Source of the DNA: Candidatus Heimdallarchaeota archaeon AB_125
GTDB taxonomy: Archaea; Asgardarchaeota; Heimdallarchaeia; Heimdallarchaeales; Heimdallarchaeaceae
Assembly (NCBI GenBank): GCA_001940755.1
Contig: MEHH01000050.1
Span: forward strand, 1-12,344
Reading direction: 5' to 3'
Length of the DNA stretch: 12,344 nt
Part shown: positions 1-6,417 of the stretch, piece by piece
How positions within the stretch are numbered: position 1 is the stretch's first letter
Layout of the letters: each line of letters opens with the position of its first letter
Notes under the pieces: model-generated
The model's database searches: none
Told to the model about the DNA's origin: nothing
Seen by the model: the letters and a program-made list of their open reading frames with translations, nothing else
Position numbers and translations under genes: made by a program

Positions 1-227
1 ATATCTTTACCATTGAAATTTGTTCCTGTATCTGTTGTATTGTTAATTGTAACATAGAGAATTTCACTACCAAAAGAAGAAACAGAATCGATTTGATTAC
101 CTATTATTAAATCTTCATTTGCTGGATTTAGGATTTGGGATAATACTGGTTCTTGATACTGTGATAAGCTAATAATTACAATAGCAAGAATAGAATAAAA
201 TCTGATTTTATACACTTTTCTTTGCAA
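1..227 (-). CDS. N-terminal part of a secreted or membrane-anchored protein (runs off the left edge)
   Basis: An open minus-strand frame enters the window edge and has no stop after position 227. It starts best at TTG 227, preceded by a GAGGGG purine run about 9 nt upstream; an in-frame GTG at 215 is the alternative, and an in-frame TGA further upstream limits any extension. The N-terminus is a clear signal peptide or membrane anchor: a basic start (MQRKVYKIRF), a hydrophobic core (YSILAIVIISLS), then a polar stretch beginning QYQEPVLSQ. The rest visible is rich in Asn, Thr and Ser (for example LYVTINNTTDTGTNF), the kind of beta-rich sequence common in archaeal surface proteins. About 75 residues are seen and no family can be named. 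The frame, start and signal peptide are observed; the surface location is inferred. Confidence 0.6.
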   Translation of the reverse strand, partial: MQRKVYKIRFYSILAIVIISLSQYQEPVLSQILNPANEDLIIGNQIDSVSSFGSEILYVTINNTTDTGTNFNGKD

Positions 228-335
228 GAAAGAAACCCCTCATAGATATTTCTTCTAATGTTGAACTAATTCATTTTTTATTATTTATACTTATTCAAAG
301 TATCAATTAAGCATTCTTCTTCAACTTGCTGAAGT

Positions 336-1064
336 TTAAACTTTATTTTTATCAAGTTCAAAAAAAGTCTGTGTAAATTGATCAGAAGTACTGGTGATAA
401 CAAAATCTTTCTCAACTAACTTAAACAATAACCCTAAGACTTCATTCCTTGAAAATTCTTTTAACTCATCAAGTAGTCTCATTATAGAAGTTTGCTTGTT
501 TTCAGCAAAATGGGCTAGTATACCTCGTAGAATAGTGCTTTCACTTTCAATTTCAGCAAGTTTCTGAATGTCTACCTCAAGTGGATAGAGCAGCCATAAA
601 TGGAACAGTTCTGTTACTTCATCCATAATACTGATTTTATAGTAATCTGAGAATTCTTGGGAATATTCTCCTTCTGAGATATCAAATCCAAAGACTAAAT
701 CAAACCATTGTACTAATTCACTAAGTTTTTCTTCAAAACCACTCTGTAAATCTCGTTCAGCAAAGAAATAAACTGTAAAAGATCCATAGCTTGTTGAAAG
801 AACAATAAATCCATAATACTTGATTTTGAGTAAATTAGCTGTTGAGCTGATAGTTTCAACGTTTGAAGGATCTTGTGTTTGTAAAACATCACATATTAAT
901 GAAGGATCCAAACTTATCTGACTATTCATATCCATCTCAAAGATTGGTAAACACTGTTCATGTTGAACTACAAGTATTTTCCTTATCATAAAAACATCTT
1001 GAAGGATTTGTTCGTAATTCAATTGGTGTCTACCTTTGTTTCTCTTAACTAATATTATACTCAT
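336..1064 (-). CDS. Longin-like domain protein with a winged-helix-like C-terminus (paralogue 1)
   Basis: The protein has 242 residues from ATG 1064. The stretch from about Met26 (MIRKILVVQHEQCLPIFEMD) through YYGFIVLSTSYGSFTVYFFA resembles a longin or roadblock-like fold: a beta-strand with a conserved LPIF turn, a helix that would hold the ICDVLQ segment, then two or three hydrophobic strands. Residues about 175-232 (ILRGILAHFAENKQ, then RLLDELKEFSRNEV and VEKDFVITST) look like a small winged helix. The next gene upstream (1119-1730) matches it domain by domain, so this is a tandem duplication with a 54 bp gap, probably one transcript. Asgard genomes hold many longin and roadblock proteins linked to small GTPases, but no GTPase lies in this window. 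Met26 (989) is an alternative start that lines up with the Met of the paralogue. The longin assignment comes from pattern only. Confidence 0.6.
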   Translation of the reverse strand: MSIILVKRNKGRHQLNYEQILQDVFMIRKILVVQHEQCLPIFEMDMNSQISLDPSLICDVLQTQDPSNVETISSTANLLKIKYYGFIVLSTSYGSFTVYFFAERDLQSGFEEKLSELVQWFDLVFGFDISEGEYSQEFSDYYKISIMDEVTELFHLWLLYPLEVDIQKLAEIESESTILRGILAHFAENKQTSIMRLLDELKEFSRNEVLGLLFKLVEKDFVITSTSDQFTQTFFELDKNKV

Positions 1065-1118
1065 ATTAATATTTTAAAATTGTTCAAGTGACAATTCAAT
1101 TTAAATGATTGTGGATGA

Positions 1119-1730
1119 TTAATCTTCAGTTGTAGTTTCTATATATCCATTAATAACCAAATTGAATATCTCATATAGTATATCTTCTTCTGCATAGGAA
1201 TTAAAATAATCTAAAATTCGTGCGGATGTGCATTTCCTCTCTTTATCAATGCATGTAAATATTATTTTTCCGAGTTTCGATAATTTTCCTTTATCCAGAT
1301 TTTGATCTTTAGATTGTTGGAAAGGATATAGCAGCCACAAGAATAGATCTTGAGAGAGTTTACTTTCAATAATAGCACTACTAGTTATGAAGAGATCTAA
1401 GTTGCCATCCCAATTATCTTTCTGAGATTTAAATGTTCTACTGAACCATTTAATTAAGTCTTGCATCCCCTCTTCTATTTCTTTGACTAGTTCTGTTTCA
1501 GAAAAAACATAAATAGAAAAACCATCAAAATATGCCCCTGTAACCACAAATCCATGATATTGCAATTTCTTGAAACCAGTTGGCCTTCCAATCATTTCTT
1601 GCCCAATTGTTGAGATAGCTTGTAGAATTCCTGAGATCATTGCTGCATCATATGGAACAGTAAGTTCAATATCCTTATCCATTACTGGAAGACTGGTTTC
1701 ATGATGAACTATAATGATTTTTTGAATCAT
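1119..1730 (-). CDS. Longin-like domain protein with a winged-helix-like C-terminus (paralogue 2)
   Basis: 203 residues from ATG 1730. Its N-terminus (MIQKIIIVHHETSLPVMDKD) lines up with residue 26 onward of paralogue 1, and later blocks also match: LQYHGFVVTGAYFDGFSIYV with the GFIVL/YFFA block, DLIKWFSRTF with ELVQWFDLVF, LFLWLLYPF with LFHLWLLYPL, and a C-terminal winged-helix-like ILDYFNSYAEEDILYEIFNL. No transmembrane segment or signal peptide is visible, so it is probably cytosolic. The start is uncertain. The frame stays open for 63 more codons upstream, back to TAG 1920-1922, without any ATG, GTG or TTG, and the residues just before the Met (QTVF) match paralogue 1 (QDVF). The annotated Met may therefore be internal, or the gene may have lost its original start. 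Function unknown; longin is the best structural guess. Confidence 0.6.
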   Translation of the reverse strand: MIQKIIIVHHETSLPVMDKDIELTVPYDAAMISGILQAISTIGQEMIGRPTGFKKLQYHGFVVTGAYFDGFSIYVFSETELVKEIEEGMQDLIKWFSRTFKSQKDNWDGNLDLFITSSAIIESKLSQDLFLWLLYPFQQSKDQNLDKGKLSKLGKIIFTCIDKERKCTSARILDYFNSYAEEDILYEIFNLVINGYIETTTED

Positions 1731-2120
1731 GAAAACAGTTTGATAAATACCTCTGATTTTGCTATCCGGCAGATTATCTTCATCTATAGAAATTAATGAT
1801 TCTGTCAGTTTTGAACCCCCAGAGTTGTAATTAAACTTACTAGAAATAAGTCCTTTCTTACTTCTTAAAAACTTTTGGTGGGAAAAAGTCCAAAGTTGCA
1901 GAAATCTTGATGAAAACAGCTATCAAATAAGAATCTACCTTTTTGTAATGTCTCCCTTCTCGGAAGTAAACCTTAATATAAGGTTAAAAAATTTCCTGCA
2001 TTCTAAGGCTATTGTTTCTGAAAAAAGAGGAGAAAAAGAGATAATAAGAGATATATAGACTTTAAAATATATAGATGAGTAGGGTTCAGTATATACAGCA
2101 AACAAAAAATGTGATACTAT
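1731..2120. other. Intergenic region between divergent longin-like and methyltransferase genes
   Basis: This 390 bp stretch separates two divergently transcribed units. On the minus strand positions 1731-1919 are an in-frame open extension of the longin-like gene without a usual start codon. On the plus side, 2048-2090 is an imperfect copy of the 5' end of the methyltransferase gene. I see no RNA gene and no other coding frame. Promoters for both directions should lie here, but AT-rich runs are too frequent for me to pick a specific TATA box. Confidence 0.5.
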
Positions 2121-2173
2121 ATGAGTATGAGATATAGCAAACTTTCAAAATATATAGATGAGGATGATTCAGT
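2048..2173 (+). repeat. Imperfect direct repeat spanning the methyltransferase start
   Basis: Positions 2064-2090 and 2147-2173 match at 24 of 27 bases (core AAAATATATAGATGAG, then a shared TTCAGT), offset by 83 bp. Similarity continues weakly to the left in both copies (GAGATATA followed by ACTTT, from 2048 and 2129). The right copy is coding and gives residues KYIDEDDSV of the methyltransferase. The left copy, read in the matching frame, gives KYIDE, a stop, then GSV. It is therefore a decayed duplicate of the gene's 5' end, either a local duplication or the remnant of a second related gene. Confidence 0.6.
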
Positions 2174-2816
2174 TCTTGAACTTGGTTGTGGTACAGGAGA
2201 AAATCAACTTAATTCAAATTTTGCTGAACTACTCGACAAAATAGATTATTTAGGTCTTGATGTTATAGATTCAAAACTAAATTCAATCAAGACAAATGTC
2301 TTTGACTATATACCAGAAAGTGATAAATACGACAAGATTTTAGCTTATGAGTTATTCGAACATGTAGGTCTACGAGATTGGAGAAAGCTTTTTCTAAAGT
2401 ATTTTTCAGCTCTTAAGGTTGGTGGCTTATTTATTATCACTGTACCATACAAACAAGATAGCATCGAACATTTGAATCGCAAACTCTTCAATCATGGGAT
2501 TATTTTTGAAGAATTCAATTCTCATGTAGTTTTTAACCTAAAAAAGGGTAATTTCGACATTTTCTTTAAATCTCTGAACATAAATACAGAATGGTTTTTC
2601 AAAGTGATCATATCAGAAATTTTGTTTAAAGACAAGTATAAGCCTGATACAACACTTAGAGCAACTTTACGTTACTTCAAACGCTTTTTACTCAAACTTT
2701 TTCATTTAGACAGAAGTATGATGTTGAGTAGTTCTAATGTTTTCTTATGTAAGAGATCATTAGTTGTTTTTGTAAAGAAGAAAGAACCTGAAAAGGAAAG
2801 AAATCTAGAAAGATGA
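2121..2816 (+). CDS. Class I SAM-dependent methyltransferase
   Basis: 231 residues. SAM-binding motif I is plain at residues 18-27 (VLELGCGTGE). An acidic residue in YLGLDV (about Asp47), at the end of strand 2, would bind the SAM ribose. The motif IV region is KILAYELFEHV (about 72-82), and the post-I strand VGGLFIITVP (about 100-109) precedes the insertion typical of this fold. The long, basic C-terminus (RYFKRFLLKLFHLDRS) could contact a substrate or membrane, but no substrate can be named. ATG 2121 and ATG 2127 are both possible starts; no strong Shine-Dalgarno precedes either. A decayed methyltransferase tail follows at 2879, and a degenerate copy of this gene's start lies upstream, so the locus looks rearranged. 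Confidence 0.8.
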   Translation: MSMRYSKLSKYIDEDDSVLELGCGTGENQLNSNFAELLDKIDYLGLDVIDSKLNSIKTNVFDYIPESDKYDKILAYELFEHVGLRDWRKLFLKYFSALKVGGLFIITVPYKQDSIEHLNRKLFNHGIIFEEFNSHVVFNLKKGNFDIFFKSLNINTEWFFKVIISEILFKDKYKPDTTLRATLRYFKRFLLKLFHLDRSMMLSSSNVFLCKRSLVVFVKKKEPEKERNLER

Positions 2817-2878
2817 TAAAAAGTAGAACCAATGATGCATAAAACTAAACCTTTAGATTCTTTTCTCTAAATCTCTAA

Positions 2879-3121
2879 GAACAACTAGACATTTTGCATA
2901 AAATAATTGAGCACACAAAAATTGGGGGTTTGGTTTAGTTCAAGGTTCCATATGCTGATGAATATATAGGTAGTGTCTCACTAAGAGAAGGTTTGTTAAG
3001 AAATGCGTTAGAAGAATCCAAATGGGATTGGGAGATAATACATGATAAAGTCAAATATAAAAAAGAAGGTAAAAACTATGGCACTTACTGTTTCTTAGCT
3101 AGAAAACTTAGAAGTAGGTAG
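2879..3121 (+). pseudogene. Decayed C-terminal part of a SAM methyltransferase
   Basis: One plus-strand frame reads EQLDILHKIIEHTKIGGLV, then an in-frame TAG (2936-2938), then FKVPYADEYIGSVSLREG, and on to CFLARKLRSR and a TAG at 3119-3121. The arrangement helix, IGGLV, one residue, FKVPYAD is the familiar LKPGG-strand-P segment of class I methyltransferases, so the internal TAG replaces a residue of a conserved strand, plausibly Leu by TTG to TAG. No start codon or motif I lies upstream in frame, because a TAA is at 2876-2878. It is not simply the tail of the 2121-2816 gene, which already has its own equivalent strand (GGLFIITVPY). Reading as a pseudogene is an inference; readthrough is possible but unsupported. 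Confidence 0.65.
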
Positions 3122-3168
3122 ATCTTAAGACAATCTTACATTTCTTGTATAACAGCTGTTCTTAAGAT
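3122..3168. repeat. 9-bp inverted repeat with a 29-nt loop
   Basis: ATCTTAAGA at 3122-3130 pairs perfectly with TCTTAAGAT at 3160-3168. A second, shorter pairing (ACAA 3130-3133 with TTGT 3145-3148) lies inside. The element starts one base after the pseudogene stop and ends about 25 bp before the GTG of the next gene. It could be a processing hairpin, an operator or a relic of an insertion; it lacks the T-tract expected of a terminator. Confidence 0.5.
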
Positions 3169-3193
3169 AACTTTATCACGTAAACAATATTTA

Positions 3194-3628
3194 GTGAAAA
3201 ACTTGTCGAGAGAAAGAAATATCAAAACTGTTCATAAATTTGTTAATCTATTCGAGCAAAGAAATATGTTGGGGGTTTCTGAATTATTCGCTGAAGATGG
3301 AAAAATTGTTTTTCCATATCACTCAGGTTTATTTCCTCCTGAAACTGTAGGTAAAAAGAATATACTTGAAGGCTATAATAATGCTTCAAAAAATTTTAGT
3401 GAAGTAAAATTCCCTATTGATGAAATCATGCCATTTGAAGATCCCAATATAGTAGCAGTGAAGTTTAATGGAAAGCTCAAATTAAAAAATGGTCCTGGTT
3501 ATTATGAAAATGATTATCTGTTTATTTTCTACTTTGCTGAAAATGGAGAAATTTTAGAAGCTCATGAATACTTTAATCCAATTGATTCTGCTAAAGGATT
3601 CGGTCTAATGGATAAACTATGTAAATAA
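3194..3628 (+). CDS. NTF2/SnoaL-like domain protein
   Basis: 144 residues, starting at GTG 3194. The order of elements fits the cone-shaped NTF2-like fold of SnoaL and PhzA/B-type proteins: helical start (TVHKFVNLFEQRNMLGVSEL), then FAEDGKIVFPYHSG, a Pro-rich turn, a helix (GKKNILEGYNNASKNF), and long antiparallel strands (IVAVKFNGKLKL, YLFIFYFAENGEILEAHEYF). The FAEDG and HEYFNP pieces are typical. This fold binds small hydrophobic ligands and includes cyclases, isomerases and non-enzymatic proteins, so the reaction cannot be told. No signal peptide is seen, so it is probably cytosolic. It stands alone on this strand and has no clear Shine-Dalgarno. Confidence 0.75.
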   Translation: MKNLSRERNIKTVHKFVNLFEQRNMLGVSELFAEDGKIVFPYHSGLFPPETVGKKNILEGYNNASKNFSEVKFPIDEIMPFEDPNIVAVKFNGKLKLKNGPGYYENDYLFIFYFAENGEILEAHEYFNPIDSAKGFGLMDKLCK

Positions 3629-3647
3629 GCTTTTTCTTTTTGGGACC

Positions 3648-3848
3648 TTAGTTAGTTTCTAACTCCACATTTGTTTTTTTCTTAGAACTAAATGGTCTAT
3701 TTGATTTAATACCTTCGAAAACTAGCTTGAAAACTTGTTTCACAAATCGAAGTTTAGGTACTATGGTTTTATGATATGGTTTACCTCTTACTTCCTCTTT
3801 TAATTCTCTTTCTTTTTCTTTGAGTAGTTTTCTATCCAATAATTTCAC
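3648..3848 (-). CDS. Small basic protein of unknown function
   Basis: 66 residues, ATG at 3848, convergent with the NTF2-like gene (19 bp between stop codons). It is strongly basic at the start (MKLLDRKLLKEKERELKEEV), then KPYHKTIVPKLRFVKQVFKL and a Ser/Lys-rich tail (SSKKKTNVELETN). The first 20 residues would form a charged helix, and the middle is amphipathic rather than membrane-spanning. A GGTAGTGA run sits 5-12 nt before the start and could serve as a weak Shine-Dalgarno. No family is recognised. Composition and start make it a plausible gene, but a chance frame cannot be excluded. Confidence 0.45.
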   Translation of the reverse strand: MKLLDRKLLKEKERELKEEVRGKPYHKTIVPKLRFVKQVFKLVFEGIKSNRPFSSKKKTNVELETN

Positions 3849-3976
3849 TACCGATATACTATTGATATAATTAGGAAAGGAATTTCAGACTATATATACA
3901 TATCAAAATAAAAACACTATTTTCTCTTTTCTATTAAAAATAAATTTGAATAAATATTGTAAATGGGATTACTGTA

Positions 3977-4141
3977 CTAACTAACTACCTTTGTGAGAAT
4001 TTCCTCAAATTTTGTTATAAACATAAAATGTCCCTCATCCTTAAACGTAGCATATGAAGCATTTTGCAGATGTTCTGCTTTATATTCAGCAAATTTCAAG
4101 GGAACAGTTATATCGTCAGTTCCATGGAAGAGATGTATATT
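3977..4141 (-). pseudogene. C-terminal remnant of an alpha/beta hydrolase
   Basis: A minus-strand frame too short to stand as a gene reads NIHLFHGTDDITVPLKF, then AEYKAEHLQ, then TFKDEGHFMFITKFEEIL, and stops at TAG 3977-3979. This is the classic end of an alpha/beta hydrolase: strand 7 with HG(T)DD(I)VP holding the catalytic Asp, followed by the G-H-F that holds the catalytic His. An in-frame TAA (4142-4144) precedes it, and no nucleophile Ser motif is present nearby. The GNAT gene's own stop is only about 13 bp upstream, so the body of the hydrolase was lost or replaced. Family identity is clear from the motifs; the deletion history is inferred. Confidence 0.7.
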
Positions 4142-4154
4142 TTATTGAATTCTT

Positions 4155-4724
4155 CTAGAAGAGATTCCATAAAATGTACTTTTGTTCTTCCATTTGGAAA
4201 AGAAATTTTTGTTTTAGTTTTAATTTTTCTACTTCCTTTATTTCTTCTTCTGAAGGGCTCATACCTAATAAATACCATTTCTTGTAAGGCCATTCTTCCT
4301 CAAACCACCTAGGTAATTCTTTCAGTATTTTATCATAAAGATTAAGCTTCCATCCTGCTGGAGTTATCCAGAAAGAAACACCAGGATCATTTTCTTCTAA
4401 ATCCCAGTGTTCAAAGAGTCTATCATTAAAGAAAGCAAATTTAAGAAATGGTACAATAGGTTTGATGAAAATACATCCATAACAAATTGTTTCCTCTATA
4501 TCTAGAATTGTAAAAGCAAACTCGATTTTTTTATCATGGTCTTGTTCATGACGTGAAATTTGTTTAAGATTTTCTTCCTTAGGAAAACCTTCTGGTCTAA
4601 AGCCGCTTTCAATAACAGCTTTGTAATCTAGCTCATTATCAGTTGCTTTCAATTGTCGAATTTTAATACCATTAAAAGTAAGAACGTCAGGTACAGCTTT
4701 ATCTATAGGATAAAAGGATGTCAT
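4155..4724 (-). CDS. GNAT-family N-acetyltransferase-like protein
   Basis: I choose ATG 4724 (189 residues). The open frame extends to a TTG at 4796, but the family-like pattern begins at MTSFYPIDKAVPDVLTFNG. From there the sequence follows a recognisable GNAT subfamily layout: IKIRQLKATDNELDYKAVIE, then FPKEENLKQISRHEQDHDKK, FAFTILDIEETICYGCIFI (strands 3-4, where acetyl-CoA would bind), VSFWIT, and a C-terminal LPRWFEEEWPYKKWYLLG. The R-H-E-x-x-H-D helix is typical of this group. It should transfer an acetyl group to an amine, substrate unknown. The last 35 residues are Glu/Lys-rich, and the C-terminus stops just before the hydrolase remnant, so the tail may be altered. The glycine-rich acyl-CoA loop is not sharp, so activity is unsure. 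Confidence 0.7.
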   Translation of the reverse strand: MTSFYPIDKAVPDVLTFNGIKIRQLKATDNELDYKAVIESGFRPEGFPKEENLKQISRHEQDHDKKIEFAFTILDIEETICYGCIFIKPIVPFLKFAFFNDRLFEHWDLEENDPGVSFWITPAGWKLNLYDKILKELPRWFEEEWPYKKWYLLGMSPSEEEIKEVEKLKLKQKFLFQMEEQKYILWNLF

Positions 4725-4850
4725 AGATATTTCAAAGCTCAAATACTTATGACTGTTTTGCTGTATTAGTAACAAAAGATTTCTTGAATAGTTCAATACT
4801 TACCTAACCAAATAGTTTATTTATGCTTAATTCAGAGGTAATATAAGTAG

Positions 4851-4973
4851 ATTTAAACTAGTTAGTTAAGGTTGTTTTAATTCTTTGCAAGATTTAGCGA
4901 CATCAAATTAATAGGTTTTAGATTTATTGGATGTCACTTCCTAAAAGTGAAACATAAATGGAGGAAAAGCTAA
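4851..4973 (+). promoter_or_regulatory. Promoter and long structured leader of cold-shock gene 1
   Basis: A TATA-like ATTTAAACTA (4851-4860) is followed about 25 bp on by TTGTTTTAATTCTTT (4872-4886), which is nearly identical to the same position in the second cold-shock gene. Transcription would start near 4880, giving about 95 nt of 5' UTR. Two hairpins can form: GACATC 4899-4904 with GATGTC 4930-4935, and TCACTT 4934-4939 with AAGTGA 4945-4950. They share bases 4934-4935, so they should compete or stack. A strong GGAGG (4960-4964) lies 9 nt before the ATG. Stems are seen; regulation is inferred. Confidence 0.5.
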
Positions 4974-5174
4974 ATGAAAGGCACAATCAAAAGAATCATG
5001 TATGATAGAAACTTTGGTTTCATTCAAACCAGTGATGATGAAGATAAAGATATCTTTTTCCATCAATCTGGAGTTACCGGTGATTTCGGTGATCTGAAAG
5101 AAGGAGACGAAGTTGAATTCGACATTGAAGAAACCGATAGAGGTTCTCAAGCAGTTAATCTTAAAGCTGCATAA
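4974..5174 (+). CDS. Cold-shock-domain protein (CspA-like), copy 1
   Basis: 66 residues, the usual length of a single cold-shock domain. It has the RNP1-type NFGFIQ (residues 13-18) and RNP2-type KDIFFHQSG (about 26-34) aromatic motifs that stack on single-stranded RNA or DNA, and the usual LKEGDEVEFDIEETDRG block. The expected role is an RNA chaperone that keeps mRNA open, in the cytosol. The start is fixed by GGAGG 9 nt upstream. It shares about 40 of 66 residues with the copy at 6418. CSD proteins are common in bacteria and patchy in archaea, so acquisition by transfer is plausible. A terminator-like hairpin follows, so it is probably transcribed alone. Confidence 0.93.
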   Translation: MKGTIKRIMYDRNFGFIQTSDDEDKDIFFHQSGVTGDFGDLKEGDEVEFDIEETDRGSQAVNLKAA

Positions 5175-5190
5175 TTATCCTAGTAGAAGT

Positions 5191-5227
5191 ATGATATTAA
5201 CAAAATATCATTCATTTTTCCTTTTTA
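5191..5227 (+). terminator. Hairpin plus T-tract terminator after cold-shock gene 1
   Basis: ATGATATT (5191-5198) and AATATCAT (5204-5211) form a perfect 8-bp stem with a 5-nt loop, followed by CATTTTTCCTTTTT. The stem is AT-rich, so the T-tract itself may do most of the work, as is usual for archaeal termination. It begins 16 bp after the stop codon. Confidence 0.6.
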
Positions 5228-5308
5228 ATAATTTTATTCAAACATTAAACTATGTTATTATATTGATATAATCAATTTGTTTTAAAATAGGTGAATTAGC
5301 CTTAAAAT

Positions 5309-5707
5309 ATGAAGTTTAAGATAAACTTGAAGTTGATTTTTCAACATTTAATAGTTTATTTCCTTATTACTTCAATTCTGATTACATCAAGTGTTTTAAC
5401 TTACCAATTTGGACAAGAAACCACAATTTATAGTGATGAGAGTTGGGATCACCTTACACCTTACATTCCACTAGGTTATAATGAATCACTTGGAAACATT
5501 ATCTTGGACCAGTATTCTCACACTAGATATAGTGATGGGGTAATGACTGTTGAACAATCGGTTAAGTGGCATATTTCAATGGGATTCAACACTTTTGTGA
5601 TCACCGATCATAATAATCTCAGAAATTTGAAAGAAGTACCTAGAAAACCACTCTACCTCTTTACTCTGTGGACAGTTGAATTCTTCTTAACAACATTATC
5701 ATCATAA
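5309..5707 (+). pseudogene. Truncated membrane-anchored PHP-domain protein
   Basis: 132 residues. Residues about 8-31 form a membrane anchor (LIVYFLITSILITSSVLTY). Then comes the start of a PHP phosphoesterase domain: LDQYSHTRYSDG (67-77), VKWHISMGFNTFVITDHNN (86-103). The PHP fold normally runs well over 150 residues further to supply the remaining metal ligands. Here it ends after RNLKEV with an unrelated hydrophobic tail (PLYLFTLWTVEFFL), and no other frame nearby continues the family pattern. In addition the first metal His of the HxH motif is Tyr69 (YSH instead of HSH). Both facts suggest a dead gene. The start has a distant GGTGA about 15 nt upstream. Domain identity is firm, loss of function is inferred. 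Confidence 0.7.
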
Positions 5708-5845
5708 AAATCTGTACTAATTTCTAGACTAAATGTGATGTTAGAATCCATCTTATATAAATAAAATTTCTCAAATTTAAATGTTTCAAATGCTATTCAA
5801 AATTTTTTACATATTCTTATAAGTCACCATTCCTATTATAATAAG

Positions 5846-6229
5846 ATGAAATTTACTTGTAAAAAATGTAAAAAGGACTTCGATGAAGATTATAAAAATC
5901 TGTTTGATATCTTGAAATGTCCGAATTGCAAGAATAAAGAAGTAGTTTTGAATTCAATCAAGCAAGGAGTTCATCCTCCTGAAGCTGGTTTTGGAATATC
6001 TTATTGGGAATTTGAGGATGTTTTAGAGGAAGGTAAAGTCAGCTACTTAAAAGAATTTTTTGAAGTGGAATTCGATTTTCATTATTCTCGAATAAGTGAA
6101 GAATTTGTTTTAACTGAAAAATCAGGAAACAAAGTGGATTTTAAGGAGATCTACAAAAAAACTCAAAATGATGGTAAACTTCAGAGAATGATATATAATA
6201 TCTACTATGTATTGTTACAAGGGGATTAG
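5846..6229 (+). CDS. Small N-terminal zinc-ribbon protein of unknown function
   Basis: 127 residues, ATG 5846. Cys5, Cys8, Cys25 and Cys28 (CKKC and CPNC) make a typical zinc ribbon or knuckle at the N-terminus, FmdB- or rubredoxin-like in spacing. The remaining 95 residues are acidic and aromatic (YWEFEDVLEEGKVSYLKEFF, VEFDFHYSRISEEFVLTE) with a Lys-rich C-terminus, and no known domain. It is likely soluble. Such zinc-ribbon proteins often touch nucleic acid or other proteins, but nothing here fixes a role. It stands alone; a short CCTC-TAATAT-GAGG stem (6232-6245) follows its stop and may mark its end. Confidence 0.6.
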   Translation: MKFTCKKCKKDFDEDYKNLFDILKCPNCKNKEVVLNSIKQGVHPPEAGFGISYWEFEDVLEEGKVSYLKEFFEVEFDFHYSRISEEFVLTEKSGNKVDFKEIYKKTQNDGKLQRMIYNIYYVLLQGD

Positions 6230-6293
6230 TACCTCTAATATGAGGAGTTAAGCACATAATTTATAAAGCTCCACTCCAATTTAATTATGCAAG

Positions 6294-6417
6294 TTAAAAA
6301 TAGTGTATTTGGATTGTTTTAGTTCTTTAAAAGAGTAATAATTTTCTAAGTGCTTGTTTTTAATTAAGATTGAAACAGTAAATGTTCCAATATAAACAAA
6401 AATATGGAGGAATCCAA
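6294..6417 (+). promoter_or_regulatory. Promoter and leader of cold-shock gene 2, parallel to copy 1
   Basis: A TATA-like TTAAAAA (6294-6300) is followed by TTGTTTTAGTTCTTT (6314-6328), which differs by one base from 4872-4886 and lies 104 bp before the start codon versus 102 bp in copy 1. The predicted 5' UTR is again about 95 nt. Near the gene both leaders share TGAAACA and TAAATG words and the ATGGAGGAA Shine-Dalgarno context. The strong hairpins of leader 1 are not visible here. Confidence 0.5.

Noticed and set aside
307..340. Short stem AACTT-GCTG-AAGTT at the end of longin-like gene 1
   Set aside because: Only 5 bp and not followed by T residues on the minus strand, so not supported as a terminator.
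4064..4312. 82-codon plus-strand frame and a 61-codon minus frame at the GNAT/hydrolase junction
   Set aside because: The first is antisense to the GNAT gene; the second reads the GNAT gene out of frame. The hydrolase-remnant frame gives recognisable motifs instead.
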